A model generated the notes under the pieces. The model had not been told where the DNA came from. It saw only the letters and a program-made list of their open reading frames with translations, and did not search any database. The position numbers and the translations under genes were made by a program. Positions 17,996 to 27,375 of a DNA stretch of 64,000 nucleotides are shown piece after piece. Position 1 is the first letter of the stretch; each line of letters starts with the position of its first letter. This stretch comes from Limosilactobacillus mucosae DSM 13345 (lineage in GTDB: Bacteria; Bacillota; Bacilli; Lactobacillales; Lactobacillaceae): contig NZ_AZEQ01000012.1 of the NCBI RefSeq assembly GCF_001436025.1, positions 20,936 to 84,935 of the forward strand, in the 5' to 3' direction.

Positions 17996-18048
17996 TTGAC
18001 ACGGTGTCACTATCGCGGTATGATCGCATGGTAGATGACACGGTGTCA
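17996..18048 (+). promoter_or_regulatory. TetR-operon promoter with two identical palindromic operators
   Basis: TTGACA (17996-18001), a 17-base spacer and TATGAT (18019-18024) form the promoter. The 13-mer TGACACGGTGTCA occurs twice, at 17997-18009 overlapping the -35 box and at 18036-18048 after the start point. Both copies are perfect 6-bp-arm palindromes. The arrangement indicates autorepression by the adjacent TetR-family protein. Confidence 0.85.
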
Positions 18049-18068
18049 CTTGATAAGGGGGAATTCAA

Positions 18069-18587
18069 ATGCCAACCAGTACTTTTGAAAATCTAAATCA
18101 TGAAAAACAGCAAAAAATCGAGCAGGCGCTGCTGCATGAGTTCAGCGAGCATTCACTGGCAACGGCACAGGTCGCACGGATCGTTAAAGAGGCTGGAATT
18201 GCTCGTGGTGCATTCTATAAGTATTTTGCCGACTTAAAAGATGCTTATCAGTATCTGTATGCCAAGGCAATGCGAGATATTCACCAAAACGTGGCAACTG
18301 CGCCGCATCAGTTGATGAGTGCTCAGGATTATTTTGAACAGACGCGTGAATTCGTCCAAAAAGTCCATGGTAGCCGCTATTATGATCTGATCAAGCTTCA
18401 TCTGCGGTGTAACGAAGGAATGCTGCCAATGCGTCCAATTGCAAAAATTCCTGCTTTGCAGTGGACCATCATGACGATCAATCATGAGGCAATCAAGGAG
18501 TGTCTGAATTTTCCTACTGAACAGACAATGATTTTACAGCGCTTGTTGCAGGCTCTGCAGCGCTTATTAGAAAACGAAGGTGATTAA
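18069..18587 (+). CDS. TetR-family transcriptional regulator of the ABC exporter operon
   Basis: DNA-binding repressor of 172 residues. The N-terminal helix-turn-helix is visible around residues 25-47 (TAQVARIVKEAGIARGAFYKYFADLKDAYQYL), typical of TetR. The C-terminal ligand domain is unrecognised, so the inducer is unknown. It lies directly behind two identical 13-bp palindromes and two bases before the ABC permease start, so the operon is probably self-controlled and induced by a compound the ABC system handles. Start ATG 18069 follows AAGGGGGAATTC. Confidence 0.88.
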   Translation: MPTSTFENLNHEKQQKIEQALLHEFSEHSLATAQVARIVKEAGIARGAFYKYFADLKDAYQYLYAKAMRDIHQNVATAPHQLMSAQDYFEQTREFVQKVHGSRYYDLIKLHLRCNEGMLPMRPIAKIPALQWTIMTINHEAIKECLNFPTEQTMILQRLLQALQRLLENEGD

Positions 18588-18588
18588 A

Positions 18589-19647
18589 ATGTTTCTGGCC
18601 ATTAAGGAAATTCGTCATGAGAAGTTAAGGTATGGTCTGATTATTGGCATGATTGTCTTGATCGGCTATTTGATGTTTATGCTGATGGGCATGATGCTGG
18701 GGCTGGCCAATGAAAATACGGCCGCAATCGATTCATGGGACGCTAAGAGCGTGGTTTTAAACAAAAATTCTAATATCAGCCTGAGTCAGTCGCTGATCGC
18801 CAAGCAGGATCTGCCTAATCTGAATGGTCACCAGGCATTAGTCGGCCAGACGCCGGCAGTAATTGAAAGAGCCAAGGGAGCGACTGACAAGCAGACGATT
18901 CAGTTTGTTGGTCTGGACAGCTCGCAGTTTATCTACCAAAAGAAAATGAAGCTCAGCAGCGGTCACAAGCCGCATGGCAAAAATCAGGTCGTGCTCGATG
19001 AAGGATTAAAGAGCAAAGGCTATCTGTTGGGCGATCAGATCACGCTTAACGGCAGCACGCAAAAATATCGGGTCGTGGGTTTTGCCAAAGATGCCAAGCT
19101 GAATATCGCCTCAATCGTCTATGGCAGCCTGACAACCTGGCAAACGCTTAAAGGAACGGGTGATCAGTTCGCGACCAGCGGAATTTTTTCTGATCAGAAA
19201 CAGACGGTCAAAAACAAAAATCTCAAGCAATACTCCATCGGTACCTTTATTGACAAACTGCCCGGCTATGCAGCGCAGAATATGACCTTTGAGTTTATGA
19301 TCGCCTTTTTGATGGTGATCTCGCTGATCGTTATCACCGTTTTCCTATATATTCTGACGATGCAAAAGATTCCCAACTATGCAGTCTTAAGAGCACAGGG
19401 AATTCCGGCGGCTTATCTGATCGGGGCAACGATTGGTCAAGCAGTGATCTTGATGGTCAGCGGTACGCTTGGCGCATTGCTGCTGATGATAGTTTCCAAG
19501 GCAGCAATGCCAAGTTTGGTGCCAATGCTGATCAATTGGCCGCTGACTGGGATCTTGAGCCTGGCATTGGTTGTATTAGGCGTTGCCGGCTCATTGCTGC
19601 CGGTCCGCATGATCAGCCGAATTGACCCCTTAGATGCAATGAGATAG
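18589..19647 (+). CDS. FtsX/MacB-type ABC transporter permease
   Basis: Membrane subunit of 352 residues. One N-terminal membrane helix (about 15-42), a large extracellular domain (about 50-235) and three C-terminal helices give the FtsX-like layout used by MacB, LolE and peptide-antibiotic exporters. The start is ATG 18589, since the upstream GTG overlaps tetR; GAAGG lies nine bases before. The gene nearly abuts both tetR and the ATPase gene. Such single-permease systems usually work as mechanotransmitters or exporters of peptides, lipids or drugs. The substrate cannot be read from the sequence. Confidence 0.88.
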   Translation: MFLAIKEIRHEKLRYGLIIGMIVLIGYLMFMLMGMMLGLANENTAAIDSWDAKSVVLNKNSNISLSQSLIAKQDLPNLNGHQALVGQTPAVIERAKGATDKQTIQFVGLDSSQFIYQKKMKLSSGHKPHGKNQVVLDEGLKSKGYLLGDQITLNGSTQKYRVVGFAKDAKLNIASIVYGSLTTWQTLKGTGDQFATSGIFSDQKQTVKNKNLKQYSIGTFIDKLPGYAAQNMTFEFMIAFLMVISLIVITVFLYILTMQKIPNYAVLRAQGIPAAYLIGATIGQAVILMVSGTLGALLLMIVSKAAMPSLVPMLINWPLTGILSLALVVLGVAGSLLPVRMISRIDPLDAMR

Positions 19648-19658
19648 AGGTGAGCAGG

Positions 19659-20339
19659 ATGACGGCAATTGAATTAAAAAACATTAACAAAGACTATGGG
19701 ACGGGCATCAGCAAGGTTCAGGTGCTTTCAGACGTCAGCTTCAAGGCGCACAGTGGCGAACTAAGCCTGGTTTTAGGGCCCTCTGGATCAGGCAAGAGTA
19801 CTTTTTTGACGATTGCTGGTGGCTTGCAGCGGCCAACCAGCGGGCAGGTGTTGATTGATGGTCAAGACATCAGTCGATTTTCTGAAAAGCAGCGAGACGA
19901 GATTCGCTTAAATCAAATCGGGTTTGTACTGCAGTCTTATAATCTGCTTTCCTACCTGAGCGTTGCGGATCAGTTTGCCCTGGTTGATCGTGTTCATAAA
20001 GGAAATCTTAGTCCGGATCGGCTTGAGAAACTGCTGCAGGAACTGGGGATCGATCAGCTGGTTAACAAATTCCCCGATGAGCTTTCAGGCGGACAGAATC
20101 AGCGGGTCGCCATTGCCCGTGCGCTGTATACCGATCCGGCAATTATCCTGGCTGATGAGCCAACGGCCGCCTTGGATAGTGAGCGGGTCAAGGTCGTAGG
20201 ACGCTTGATGAAAGAAAGGGCCAAGCAGTATGACAAGGCAGTGGTCGTTGTTACTCATGATTTGCGTTTAAAGGATTTTGCCGATCGCATCTATCAGATT
20301 ATGGATGGCAAGATGACCGAGCAGCCGTTGAATGCTTAG
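19659..20339 (+). CDS. ABC transporter ATP-binding protein (MacB/LolD class)
   Basis: Cytosolic ATPase of 226 residues that powers the preceding permease. Walker A is GPSGSGKST near residue 40, the Q-loop region is LNQIGFVLQSYNLLSYLSV, the signature is LSGGQNQRVAIARAL near residue 137 and Walker B is AIILADEP. ATG 19659 has AGAGGTG at the right distance; a GTG at 19650 is part of that ribosome site. It is the last gene of the tetR operon. The inverted-repeat element that follows includes a terminator-like hairpin. Confidence 0.9.
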   Translation: MTAIELKNINKDYGTGISKVQVLSDVSFKAHSGELSLVLGPSGSGKSTFLTIAGGLQRPTSGQVLIDGQDISRFSEKQRDEIRLNQIGFVLQSYNLLSYLSVADQFALVDRVHKGNLSPDRLEKLLQELGIDQLVNKFPDELSGGQNQRVAIARALYTDPAIILADEPTAALDSERVKVVGRLMKERAKQYDKAVVVVTHDLRLKDFADRIYQIMDGKMTEQPLNA

Positions 20340-20359
20340 ATAACTGCTGATTTTATATT

Positions 20360-20495
20360 AAGAGACTGGGAAAAAAGTCTCAAAACTAAAGAATCGCTAG
20401 GAACCACGTTGCTGAAAACGTTGATTTCTAGCGATTTTTAATATTACTATTCTCTAAAATTCATCTGAAAATATAGTTTTTTCCCATCCTCTTTT
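20360..20495. repeat. Small non-coding element with imperfect terminal inverted repeats (MITE-like)
   Basis: The left end AAGAGACTGGGAAAAAA (20360-20376) is matched in inverted orientation by TTTTTTCCCATCCTCTTTT at 20477-20495, bounding about 136 bases with no gene. Inside, AATCGCTAG... at 20392 pairs with ...CTAGCGATT near 20436 over about 19 positions and is followed by a T run, so it may end the tetR operon transcript. The same end sequence recurs at 63979-64000, suggesting a dispersed repeat family. Confidence 0.65.
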
Positions 20496-20592
20496 GACTT
20501 TACAGGCTGACAAGAATAATTGCCCGAATAGACTGGATCTTTTACAATTTGAGAGACAGTTTTTGAAGACAGCAGAATGTAAGGAGTTTTTT

Positions 20593-22575
20593 ATGGCATA
20601 TTTGGAGCTTCATGATATCCATAAGTCATATTTCCTGGGAAAAGAAGAGTTTCCGGTTCTAAAAGGGATCAATCTTGAATTTGAACGGGGAGAATTTGTC
20701 TCAATCCTTGGAGAATCTGGGGGCGGCAAATCGACGCTGATGAACATCATTGGCGGACTGGATCGTGAATTTGATGGTGAAGTCATTGTTGATGGTCAAA
20801 AGCTGGATCATCGACAGGAAAAACAGATGGATAACTACCGGCGGGCAACGATTGGCTATATCTACCAAGCCTATAACCTGATCGCGCATCTAACGGTTTT
20901 AGAAAACGTGCTGATTTCTTTGGATATGACGGATCTAACGGCAGAAGACCGCAAAAAGCGTGCAGTATCGCTGTTAGAAAAAGTTGGCCTGAAAGATCAG
21001 CTGCGTAAATATCCGCATCAGCTATCCGGCGGTCAGAAACAGCGCGTTGCCATTGCTCGAGCCTTAGCCAGCGATCCGCAAGTCATTATCGCTGATGAGC
21101 CGACTGGAGCCCTGGATCGGCAGAATACGCAGGAAGTATTGGAATTGTTGGACAGCATTGCTAAAGACGGCAAGCTCGTGATCGCGGTAACCCACTCTCA
21201 AGACGTTGCCAACCACGGGACACGGATCGTTCATTTGGCAGATGGCGTTATTGATGGCGATCAGCGCTTGCGGCCAGCCTATGATCTGCCGCAGGACCCC
21301 ACGCAGCTTAATTCGCGTCCGTTATCGGCATTGGCCAGCTTTAAGACGGCTTTTAAGCATTTTAAATATAATTTTTGGCGCAACTCGCTGATTATGCTGG
21401 GAACGGCGATCGGTTTGTTTGCCGTGCTGCTGTTCAGTGGTCTGGGCAATGGCGTCAACGGCTACATTGAAAATCAGATCAATTCGCTAGCTAATCCACA
21501 GGTTATTACGGTTCTGCGCAATACCAACGGCAAAAAGATGAATCAGGATCAGCTGCAGGCTTCAATGCAGAACATGGCAGCCAATCCACAGGCAATGTTT
21601 TTGAAAAATCAAGACTTGAACCGCTTGAAAAATATTACCGACGTAGCAAAGGTTCAGCCGGGGTACTCGATTGCAGCTTATAAGATAAACTATCAAGACA
21701 AGGTGCAAAGCGGTACCAACCTTAACAGCTGGAGCAAGGCCTATACCACGAATTCAATCAAAAAAGGTCACGTACCGCATGCCAATCAGATTGTTTTAAA
21801 TAAGCAGCAGGCGATTCAGCTGGCCGGCGCAAAACATTATCAGCGCTTGTTGAATCAAACCGTGACGATCACGTTTAACTGGGTCAATGCTGATGGTCAA
21901 CCAACGCAGTCAACGCGGGCCGTGAAGGTAGTCGGCTTTACTTCGGGAGTTTCGGCAACCACGGCGATGAGCTATCAGACAATCAAGAGCATGCTCAGTG
22001 AAAGCGGCGCGTCAACGCAGCCCAACTATGCTGCCGTCAGCGTGAAATCGCTGGACCAGGTTGATAAGACGGCGACTAAGATCAATAATCTGCGAGATGC
22101 AAAGACCAACAAGCGAATTTTAGGCGCAATTACGGTTGGCTCGATGCTTAAGACGGTCAATACCTACGTTCAGCTGGCAACGATCGTCTTGGCAGCCATT
22201 GCCGGGATTTCCTTATTGGTATCGGCTTTGATGATTATTGTAACCATGTATATGTCGGTTTCAGAACGAACCAAGGAGATCGGCGTGCTGCGGGCATTGG
22301 GTGAACGCAAGGTGGACATTAGGCGTCTGTTTACCGCTGAATCACTGTTTATCGGCTTTTTCGCGGCAATTTTGGCTTTGGTCCTGGCGTATGGCGCGCA
22401 GCTGATCTTGAATCATGAGCTGTACCACTTGATCAAGTACGATATCGTTCAGATTTCACTGGGCAACGTCTTGTTTGCTTTGGTCAGCGCCTTGCTGATT
22501 GCTTTTCTGGCGGCTCTATTGCCAGCTCGGCGTGCCGCTAGATTAAATCCAATCAAGGCGCTGGCAACTGATTGA
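20593..22575 (+). CDS. MacB-like ABC exporter, ATPase fused to FtsX-type permease
   Basis: A single polypeptide of 660 residues. Residues 1-225 form the ATPase (Walker A GESGGGKST near 41, signature LSGGQKQRVAIARAL near 143, Walker B VIIADEP). From about 270 a permease begins with one helix, a large extracellular domain (about 310-535) and three C-terminal helices ending in LPARRAARLNPIKALATD. The start is ATG 20593 with AAGGAG in front; earlier in-frame codons run into the repeat element. The half-size fused layout is shared by macrolide and antimicrobial-peptide exporters. It follows the tetR-ABC operon, but the repeat element with its hairpin lies between, so shared control is uncertain. 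Confidence 0.9.
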   Translation: MAYLELHDIHKSYFLGKEEFPVLKGINLEFERGEFVSILGESGGGKSTLMNIIGGLDREFDGEVIVDGQKLDHRQEKQMDNYRRATIGYIYQAYNLIAHLTVLENVLISLDMTDLTAEDRKKRAVSLLEKVGLKDQLRKYPHQLSGGQKQRVAIARALASDPQVIIADEPTGALDRQNTQEVLELLDSIAKDGKLVIAVTHSQDVANHGTRIVHLADGVIDGDQRLRPAYDLPQDPTQLNSRPLSALASFKTAFKHFKYNFWRNSLIMLGTAIGLFAVLLFSGLGNGVNGYIENQINSLANPQVITVLRNTNGKKMNQDQLQASMQNMAANPQAMFLKNQDLNRLKNITDVAKVQPGYSIAAYKINYQDKVQSGTNLNSWSKAYTTNSIKKGHVPHANQIVLNKQQAIQLAGAKHYQRLLNQTVTITFNWVNADGQPTQSTRAVKVVGFTSGVSATTAMSYQTIKSMLSESGASTQPNYAAVSVKSLDQVDKTATKINNLRDAKTNKRILGAITVGSMLKTVNTYVQLATIVLAAIAGISLLVSALMIIVTMYMSVSERTKEIGVLRALGERKVDIRRLFTAESLFIGFFAAILALVLAYGAQLILNHELYHLIKYDIVQISLGNVLFALVSALLIAFLAALLPARRAARLNPIKALATD

Positions 22576-22654
22576 TTGCATAATATTCAAGCACCAGCTG
22601 AAAAAAAGCCGGATAAAAACGGCAGACTGGCTTTTAAGTACTTTCAATTCATAG

Positions 22655-22682
22655 TATTATAAAACCAGTGAATTATTATGCA
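22655..22682 (+). promoter_or_regulatory. argR promoter region with ARG-box-like sequence
   Basis: TGAATTATTATGCA at 22669-22682 matches the ARG-box half-palindrome TGAATWWWWATTCA at all but one base. It lies just after a -10-like TATTAT (22655-22660) and before the ribosome site, consistent with autoregulation by ArgR. The -35 box is weak. Confidence 0.55.
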
Positions 22683-22697
22683 TGTTGGAGGGGTACA

Positions 22698-23159
22698 ATG
22701 GATCGTAAAGAAAGACGTCAATTGATTCAAGAACTGGTAACGCAGCAACGGATCAACACGCAGCATGATTTGTTGGCAATGTTGGCTGAGCATGGCATTG
22801 ATGCTACCCAAGCCACGATTTCTCGCGATATTCACGCTCTGAACATCGTCAAGGTTAGCGATCAGCATGGACATACCTACTATTCAATCCTGCATACCCA
22901 TGCGGATGAATATCAGCGGCTGTTTGATGGCATCAGTCACAACGTTGAGAAGGTCACCAACGTTCAATTCATCAATGTTATTCAAACGACATTGAACTCC
23001 AATTATGCAACCGTACTGGCGGGCCTGTTCGATAATGCGCAGCTTCCGGAAGTCGTTGGTACGCTTGCCGGTAATGATACGCTTTTGACCATCAGCAAAA
23101 ATAATGAAGATGCTCAGGCAATCAATCGTTTGATTAAAGAGCACATGACCGAAGACTAA
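22698..23159 (+). CDS. argR: Arginine repressor ArgR
   Basis: Hexameric regulator of arginine metabolism, 153 residues. The N-terminal winged helix carries the Ser-Arg recognition motif ATQATISRDIHALNI (about residues 38-52). The C-terminal oligomerisation and arginine-binding domain shows GTLAGNDTLLTI near residue 118, which corresponds to the GTIAGDDT arginine-binding loop with Asn for the first Asp. ATG 22698 follows TTGGAGGGG. No arginine genes are nearby, so it is a stand-alone regulator. Lactobacilli often have several ArgR paralogues, and this may be one of them. Confidence 0.92.
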   Translation: MDRKERRQLIQELVTQQRINTQHDLLAMLAEHGIDATQATISRDIHALNIVKVSDQHGHTYYSILHTHADEYQRLFDGISHNVEKVTNVQFINVIQTTLNSNYATVLAGLFDNAQLPEVVGTLAGNDTLLTISKNNEDAQAINRLIKEHMTED

Positions 23160-23194
23160 AAAAGCGCACTGGATTTTTTCCAGTGCGTTTTTTT
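23158..23194 (+). terminator. Terminator after argR (probably bidirectional)
   Basis: CGCACTGGA (23165-23173) pairs with TCCAGTGCG (23179-23187) over a five-T loop and is followed by seven T. An A-rich left flank suits the convergent regulator gene too. Confidence 0.85.
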
Positions 23195-23507
23195 ATGATG
23201 ATTTAACGATTTTTTCAGCATGACTGACGACATCGGCAATCAAAGTCATGACTTTAGGATCCTGTAAATGATAGATGATGGTCTTGCCATGCCGAATCTG
23301 CTTAACCAGCCCATATTTGCGCAGTAGCTGCAGTTGATGAGAAACAGCTGACTGTTCCCAGTTTAAGGCTTTGCTGATTTCGGAAACGCTCATTGAATGT
23401 TGAATCAGCAGATACAGCAGCTGCAGTCGTTTGGGATGTCCTAAGAGCTTGAACAAACGGCTGATTTCATCCAGGTCTTCGATTTCCATTGAACGGTAAT
23501 TGATCAC
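23193..23507 (-). CDS. ArsR/SmtB-family winged-helix regulator without visible metal-binding motif
   Basis: Small dimeric repressor of 104 residues. The winged helix is clear: ISRLFKLLGHPKRLQLLYLL, then SVSEISKALNWEQSAVSHQLQLLRKYGLV and the wing RHGKTIIYHL. The alpha-3 CxC motif of arsenic/cadmium sensors is absent, and the alpha-5 zinc set of CzrA-like proteins is incomplete (DPK...SHAEK). A redox or other ligand is possible. The start is taken as GTG 23507 with AAGTGGTG before it; ATG 23489 is an alternative without a ribosome site. No target gene is adjacent. Confidence 0.82.
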   Translation of the reverse strand: MINYRSMEIEDLDEISRLFKLLGHPKRLQLLYLLIQHSMSVSEISKALNWEQSAVSHQLQLLRKYGLVKQIRHGKTIIYHLQDPKVMTLIADVVSHAEKIVKSS

Positions 23508-23625
23508 AACACCACTTACTTTCTTGGTAACGATGTACTAAATGTTATGCTTTCAATAATAGGTCGCTGCCATTTAAAATTCAAGCAGCGCAAACGGCGT
23601 GTCAAACGTTAGACATGATTTTGGT

Positions 23626-23662
23626 AAAACAGCCAGACGGAAACGAATCCGACTGGCTGTTA
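23626..23662 (-). terminator. Terminator of the LysM glucosaminidase gene
   Basis: AACAGCCAG (23628-23636) and CTGGCTGTT (23653-23661) close over an inner CGGA/TCCG pair. On the minus strand TTTT follows the stem. Confidence 0.7.
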
Positions 23663-23681
23663 AGCTTCAAATACGATGAAT

Positions 23682-25712
23682 TTACAGGCTCAGCTTTTGA
23701 CCAACGAAAATGACGTTTGGATCGCTGATGCCGTTTTGCTTGGCCAGCGTCTGCCAGTTTAAGCCATTGGCCAAAGCGATGCCGTAAAGCGTGTCGCCGG
23801 ACTTGACCGTGTAGCTGCCGTTGCTGTTGGTTGAAGAAGCAGCTTGAGAACTGGCGGCAGTTGCCGTTGCGCTGACCTTGATTACCTGACCCACGTAAAT
23901 GTCATTTGGGTTGCTGATGCTGTTTGTTGAGGCCAGTGCCTGATAGGTCGTCCCGTATTTGGCAGCGATGGCAGACAATGTGTCGCCAGCCTTGACCGTG
24001 TAGGAAGCGGCAGTCGTTACAGTACTGTTTGCTGAAGAACTGGTTGAGCTGCTGGTCGAGGCATTTGAGCTGACTTTAAGGACTTGACCGACATAAATCA
24101 AGTTGGGATTGCTCAATGAGTTCAGTGAAGCCAGCGTGCTGCTGGAAGTACTGTAGCGAGATGCAATGGCAGACAGCGTATCGCCAGCCTTAACGGTATA
24201 CGTACCGACAGTCGTTGCAGCAGTCGACGATGATGACGATGACGAGTTGGTTGTCTGGCTGTTTTTAAGCTTCAAGACTTGACCAACATAGATCAGATTT
24301 GGATTGCTCAGCTGGTTAAGCGAAACGATCTGGTTAACCGTCGTATTATACTGGCTGGCAATTCCAGACAGCGTGTCGCCTGATTTAACGGTGTAGCTGG
24401 CAGATGATGTTTCCGTATTCGTCGTAGTAGAACTGGACTGACCAGAGGAGCTGGAGTTTGAGTTGCTGCTCTGGTTGACCAGCAGGCGCTGTCCGACATA
24501 AATCAGGTTCGGATTAGAAATGCTGTTCAACTGTGCCAGCTTGCTGGAAGTCGTGGAGAACTTCAAGGCAATCCCAGACAGCGTGTCGCCGCTTTGAACG
24601 GTGTAGTAGCCGTTGGAGCTGTCGGCATTGCCGCTGTTGGAGTAGTTGTAGTCATTCTTGTTGTTGATAACGGGCTGCTTGCCAGAAAAGGCGATGTTGT
24701 CAAGCTGAGTCAGATTGTACATCTCTACCAGCTTGATCAAAGATGAGGCATATGATGGATCGGTAGCATAGCCGTCTGATTGCAGCTTGCGCGCTACGCT
24801 GGCATAGGACTGATCGCCCAGCAGATTGGCGTAGCGGCTGTTGCTGTAAAGGAAGTTGCCGTGATCTTCAACGGATTCAGAGTTGTTGGCGTATTTACGG
24901 AAGTTGTCATAGATGTAGTAGCTTTGACCATTGTAGACTTCCCGCGTCTGCATCGTAACATACTGACCGTTGTAGCTGCCTTTGATCCCAAACAGGTTGT
25001 GAGCTTGTGTGGAAAGCGCTGATTGTCCCCAACCGCTTTCCAAGATAGCCTGGGCAACGGTAACTGAAGGCAGAACGCCATACTTGGTCCAGCCGTTGAT
25101 GGCACCTTGCGCTACACTTTCGATGAAGTTTTGCGACTTGGCATTACTGCTGAAGTAAAGCGAGCTCAAGTCGACCTGATTGCTGGCAGTGTCGGTATTG
25201 GCAGCCGCTAAAGTTGTAGTTGCGGCGGCTACTTGGCTGGCACTGGATGCAGCATCACTGGTCTGAGTGGCAGCCGCGCTTTGAACCGCATTGTTGGAAC
25301 TATCAGCGCTGACGCTGGATGCAGCAGCCGTAGCTGATTCAGCAGCTGAGCTGGTTTGAATGGCGATGCTGGCAACGGCACTGGCAGCTGAAGCAGAACT
25401 TTCAGAAGTCGCTTGAGCACTAGCGGTACTTTCGGCACTGGCCTGGCTGGCGCTGGATGCGGCAGCGCTGGTCTGACTGGCTGCTGAGCTGTCAGCTGCA
25501 GAACTGCTGTCAGAATCTTGACTGGCATCCGAGCCATTGGCACTGCCAGAGACCGTAATCTGATGAGTGGTTTGATCAGTCTGATCGGCGTGGGCAACTG
25601 AGCCGGCCGCCGTCAGCATGGTTAAAGCGGCGATGCTGGCAAAGACCCATTGCCGGCCGCTCTTGTACATCTTATAATGCTGATGCGTTTCGTCGATGAT
25701 TGGATTTTTCAT
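23682..25712 (-). CDS. Secreted N-acetylglucosaminidase with five LysM domains (peptidoglycan hydrolase)
   Basis: Exported autolysin-like enzyme of 676 residues. The signal peptide is about residues 1-42, with a YKSGRQW motif before the hydrophobic core and AHA-DQ at the end. A Ser/Ala/Thr-rich linker (about 45-180) precedes a GH73-type glucosaminidase domain (about 195-345) with [24 protein letters not shown], including the catalytic Glu, and a YDNFRKY segment. Five LysM repeats follow at roughly 370-412, 440-482, 505-547, 570-612 and 633-676, each with YTV.[SA]GDTL and NPN.I(Y/F)VGQ. LysM should anchor it to the wall. It probably acts in cell separation. ATG 25712 follows AAAGGAG. Confidence 0.93.
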   Translation of the reverse strand: MKNPIIDETHQHYKMYKSGRQWVFASIAALTMLTAAGSVAHADQTDQTTHQITVSGSANGSDASQDSDSSSAADSSAASQTSAAASSASQASAESTASAQATSESSASAASAVASIAIQTSSAAESATAAASSVSADSSNNAVQSAAATQTSDAASSASQVAAATTTLAAANTDTASNQVDLSSLYFSSNAKSQNFIESVAQGAINGWTKYGVLPSVTVAQAILESGWGQSALSTQAHNLFGIKGSYNGQYVTMQTREVYNGQSYYIYDNFRKYANNSESVEDHGNFLYSNSRYANLLGDQSYASVARKLQSDGYATDPSYASSLIKLVEMYNLTQLDNIAFSGKQPVINNKNDYNYSNSGNADSSNGYYTVQSGDTLSGIALKFSTTSSKLAQLNSISNPNLIYVGQRLLVNQSSNSNSSSSGQSSSTTTNTETSSASYTVKSGDTLSGIASQYNTTVNQIVSLNQLSNPNLIYVGQVLKLKNSQTTNSSSSSSSTAATTVGTYTVKAGDTLSAIASRYSTSSSTLASLNSLSNPNLIYVGQVLKVSSNASTSSSTSSSANSTVTTAASYTVKAGDTLSAIAAKYGTTYQALASTNSISNPNDIYVGQVIKVSATATAASSQAASSTNSNGSYTVKSGDTLYGIALANGLNWQTLAKQNGISDPNVIFVGQKLSL

Positions 25713-26005
25713 ACGTGAGCATACTCCTTTAAAAAACTAGCTGATCAGTGGTTAAGTCGGCTATATATTTAGAAATTATATTTTTTAATAATTCGTTAAG
25801 AATAGCAACTAATTAAAAAGTAGCATTCACAACGGGTTACGTCAATTGATTTTTAAATGAAAACGACCAAAATCTACTATAAATTAATAGACTTTTATGC
25901 TTGAGAAATTTCTTCACTGATCGCACTATTAAACAAAGAATTACTTTTTGACTATTAAAAGTGTGAAAATAAGATTTAAGAGCCGCGAAAGCGATTCAAA
26001 TCTTT

Positions 26006-26078
26006 TTGATAAACGATTGACAAAAGAAACTAAAACAAGTTAAAATAATTCTCGATGAAATTGATAAACGTTTATCAA
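26006..26078 (+). promoter_or_regulatory. Sucrose-operon promoter with perfect LacI-type operator
   Basis: TTGACA (26017-26022), an 18-base spacer and TAAAAT (26041-26046) form the promoter. TTGATAAACGTTTATCAA at 26061-26078 is a perfect 18-bp palindrome just past the start point. A second partial copy, TTGATAAACGATTGAC, overlaps the -35 box (26006-26021). The LacI-family gene at 28980 is the likely repressor; CcpA could also bind. The rest of the 411-base interval from 25713 is AT-rich, with no gene seen. Confidence 0.85.
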
Positions 26079-26123
26079 AATCTCTGTTGAGAACGTTAAA
26101 TACAACTTTTAGGGGAAAACAAC

Positions 26124-27353
26124 ATGGACAACAAAAAGTCGATTGTGACGAAACTGGCTTTTCTGTCGGTTTCTTTCATGGTGACCAGTGCGTACGCGAT
26201 TCAGGGATCGCTGCCACAGTTGAAGGCGGCTTTGCATATCACGCAAACGCAGTCTGAATACCTGGTTACCACACCATCTTTTGCCGTTATGATCTTTGTG
26301 GTACTTTCACCGCTGCTGCAGTCTTGGTTCCACATTTCTGACAAGAAGATCATCATGCTGGGGGTCTTCATCGTTGGCCTGGCTGGGCTGGTACCAATGT
26401 TTGTCAGCAACTATGGCATCGTCTTGGCATCGCGATTGGTCTTAGGGGCTGGTTATGGTCTCTATAACTCGCAGGCCATTTCAATGATCTCAGTTTGGTA
26501 TGAAGGTAATGAGCGAGCTCAAATGCTGGGCTGGCGGGCGGCTGCCGAACAGATCGGTCAAGCTACGACCCTGTTTATTGCCGGCCTGCTGCTGAGTTCA
26601 TTTGGCTGGCGGCAGTCATTTTTGGTCTACGCACTGGCCTTCTTGGTTCTGCTTTTCTTTGCTGCCCGCGTTCCAGACGACAGCAAGGTAGAAGCAGCTG
26701 AGGAAAAGGAAGAAAAACAGGAAGCAGAATTGAAAGAAGCCGTTGAAGGCGAAGACAAGGGCAAGATCAGTCCAGTCGTCTATCTGCTCATCTTATTTGC
26801 CTTCCTGCTGGTTGTTGACTATGTTGGCATGGAAAATCGTTTCTCTGGGGTAGCGGTTGCCATTAAAGGTGCCAGCTACACTGGATCTTCCAACTTCTTG
26901 TCGTTGATGCTGATTGGAGCAACGCTGGGTGGTTTGTTCTACGGCTCAATCAAGAAGGTCATGGGATTTGGGACGGTTTACTTTGGTCTGATTCTGATGG
27001 CCATCTCGAACTTCTTGTTTGCCTATGGTGCCAGTCACCGCAGTTTCGTGATGCTGGTCATTGGTCTGCTTTTGATTGGGTTCCCATTACAGCTGGTCTC
27101 TCCTTTGATTTTTAACCTGCTGCCTGATCTTGCGCCTGCTAATCGGCAACCGCTGATTACCTCGATGATTCTGATCGGTTTTAACTTTGGGGCCTTCTTC
27201 TCACCAACGATTGCTGAATGGACCAACCACATTATGGGACAGCCGCAAGCTGGGTTGAGCCTGGCAGCACCATTCGTACCATATGGAATCGGCCTGCTGG
27301 TGATTGCCTTGGTTATCTTTATTGCTACTCGTCGTCAAGCTAAGAAAAACTAA
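26124..27353 (+). CDS. Major facilitator superfamily transporter, probable sugar (sucrose) carrier
   Basis: Membrane carrier of 409 residues with twelve predicted helices in two halves, joined by a charged loop (about 188-215, rich in Glu and Lys). The helix 2-3 region [14 protein letters not shown] and helix 4 [14 protein letters not shown] fit the MFS fold. It is not of the GPH type. It lies 22 bases before the sucrose phosphorylase gene behind a shared LacI-type operator, so sucrose or a related glucoside is the likely substrate (inference from context only). ATG 26124 follows AGGGGAAAAC. Confidence 0.85.
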   Translation: MDNKKSIVTKLAFLSVSFMVTSAYAIQGSLPQLKAALHITQTQSEYLVTTPSFAVMIFVVLSPLLQSWFHISDKKIIMLGVFIVGLAGLVPMFVSNYGIVLASRLVLGAGYGLYNSQAISMISVWYEGNERAQMLGWRAAAEQIGQATTLFIAGLLLSSFGWRQSFLVYALAFLVLLFFAARVPDDSKVEAAEEKEEKQEAELKEAVEGEDKGKISPVVYLLILFAFLLVVDYVGMENRFSGVAVAIKGASYTGSSNFLSLMLIGATLGGLFYGSIKKVMGFGTVYFGLILMAISNFLFAYGASHRSFVMLVIGLLLIGFPLQLVSPLIFNLLPDLAPANRQPLITSMILIGFNFGAFFSPTIAEWTNHIMGQPQAGLSLAAPFVPYGIGLLVIALVIFIATRRQAKKN

Positions 27354-27375
27354 TTTATTTTTTGGAGGATTAAAC

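Noticed and set aside
18069..22575. A bacteriocin or lantibiotic immunity locus
   Set aside because: The ABC proteins would fit, but there is no precursor peptide, modification enzyme or two-component system nearby.
23682..24700. A repeat array resembling CRISPR
   Set aside because: The repeats are in-frame LysM domains of a secreted hydrolase, unequal in sequence and without conserved short direct repeats and spacers.
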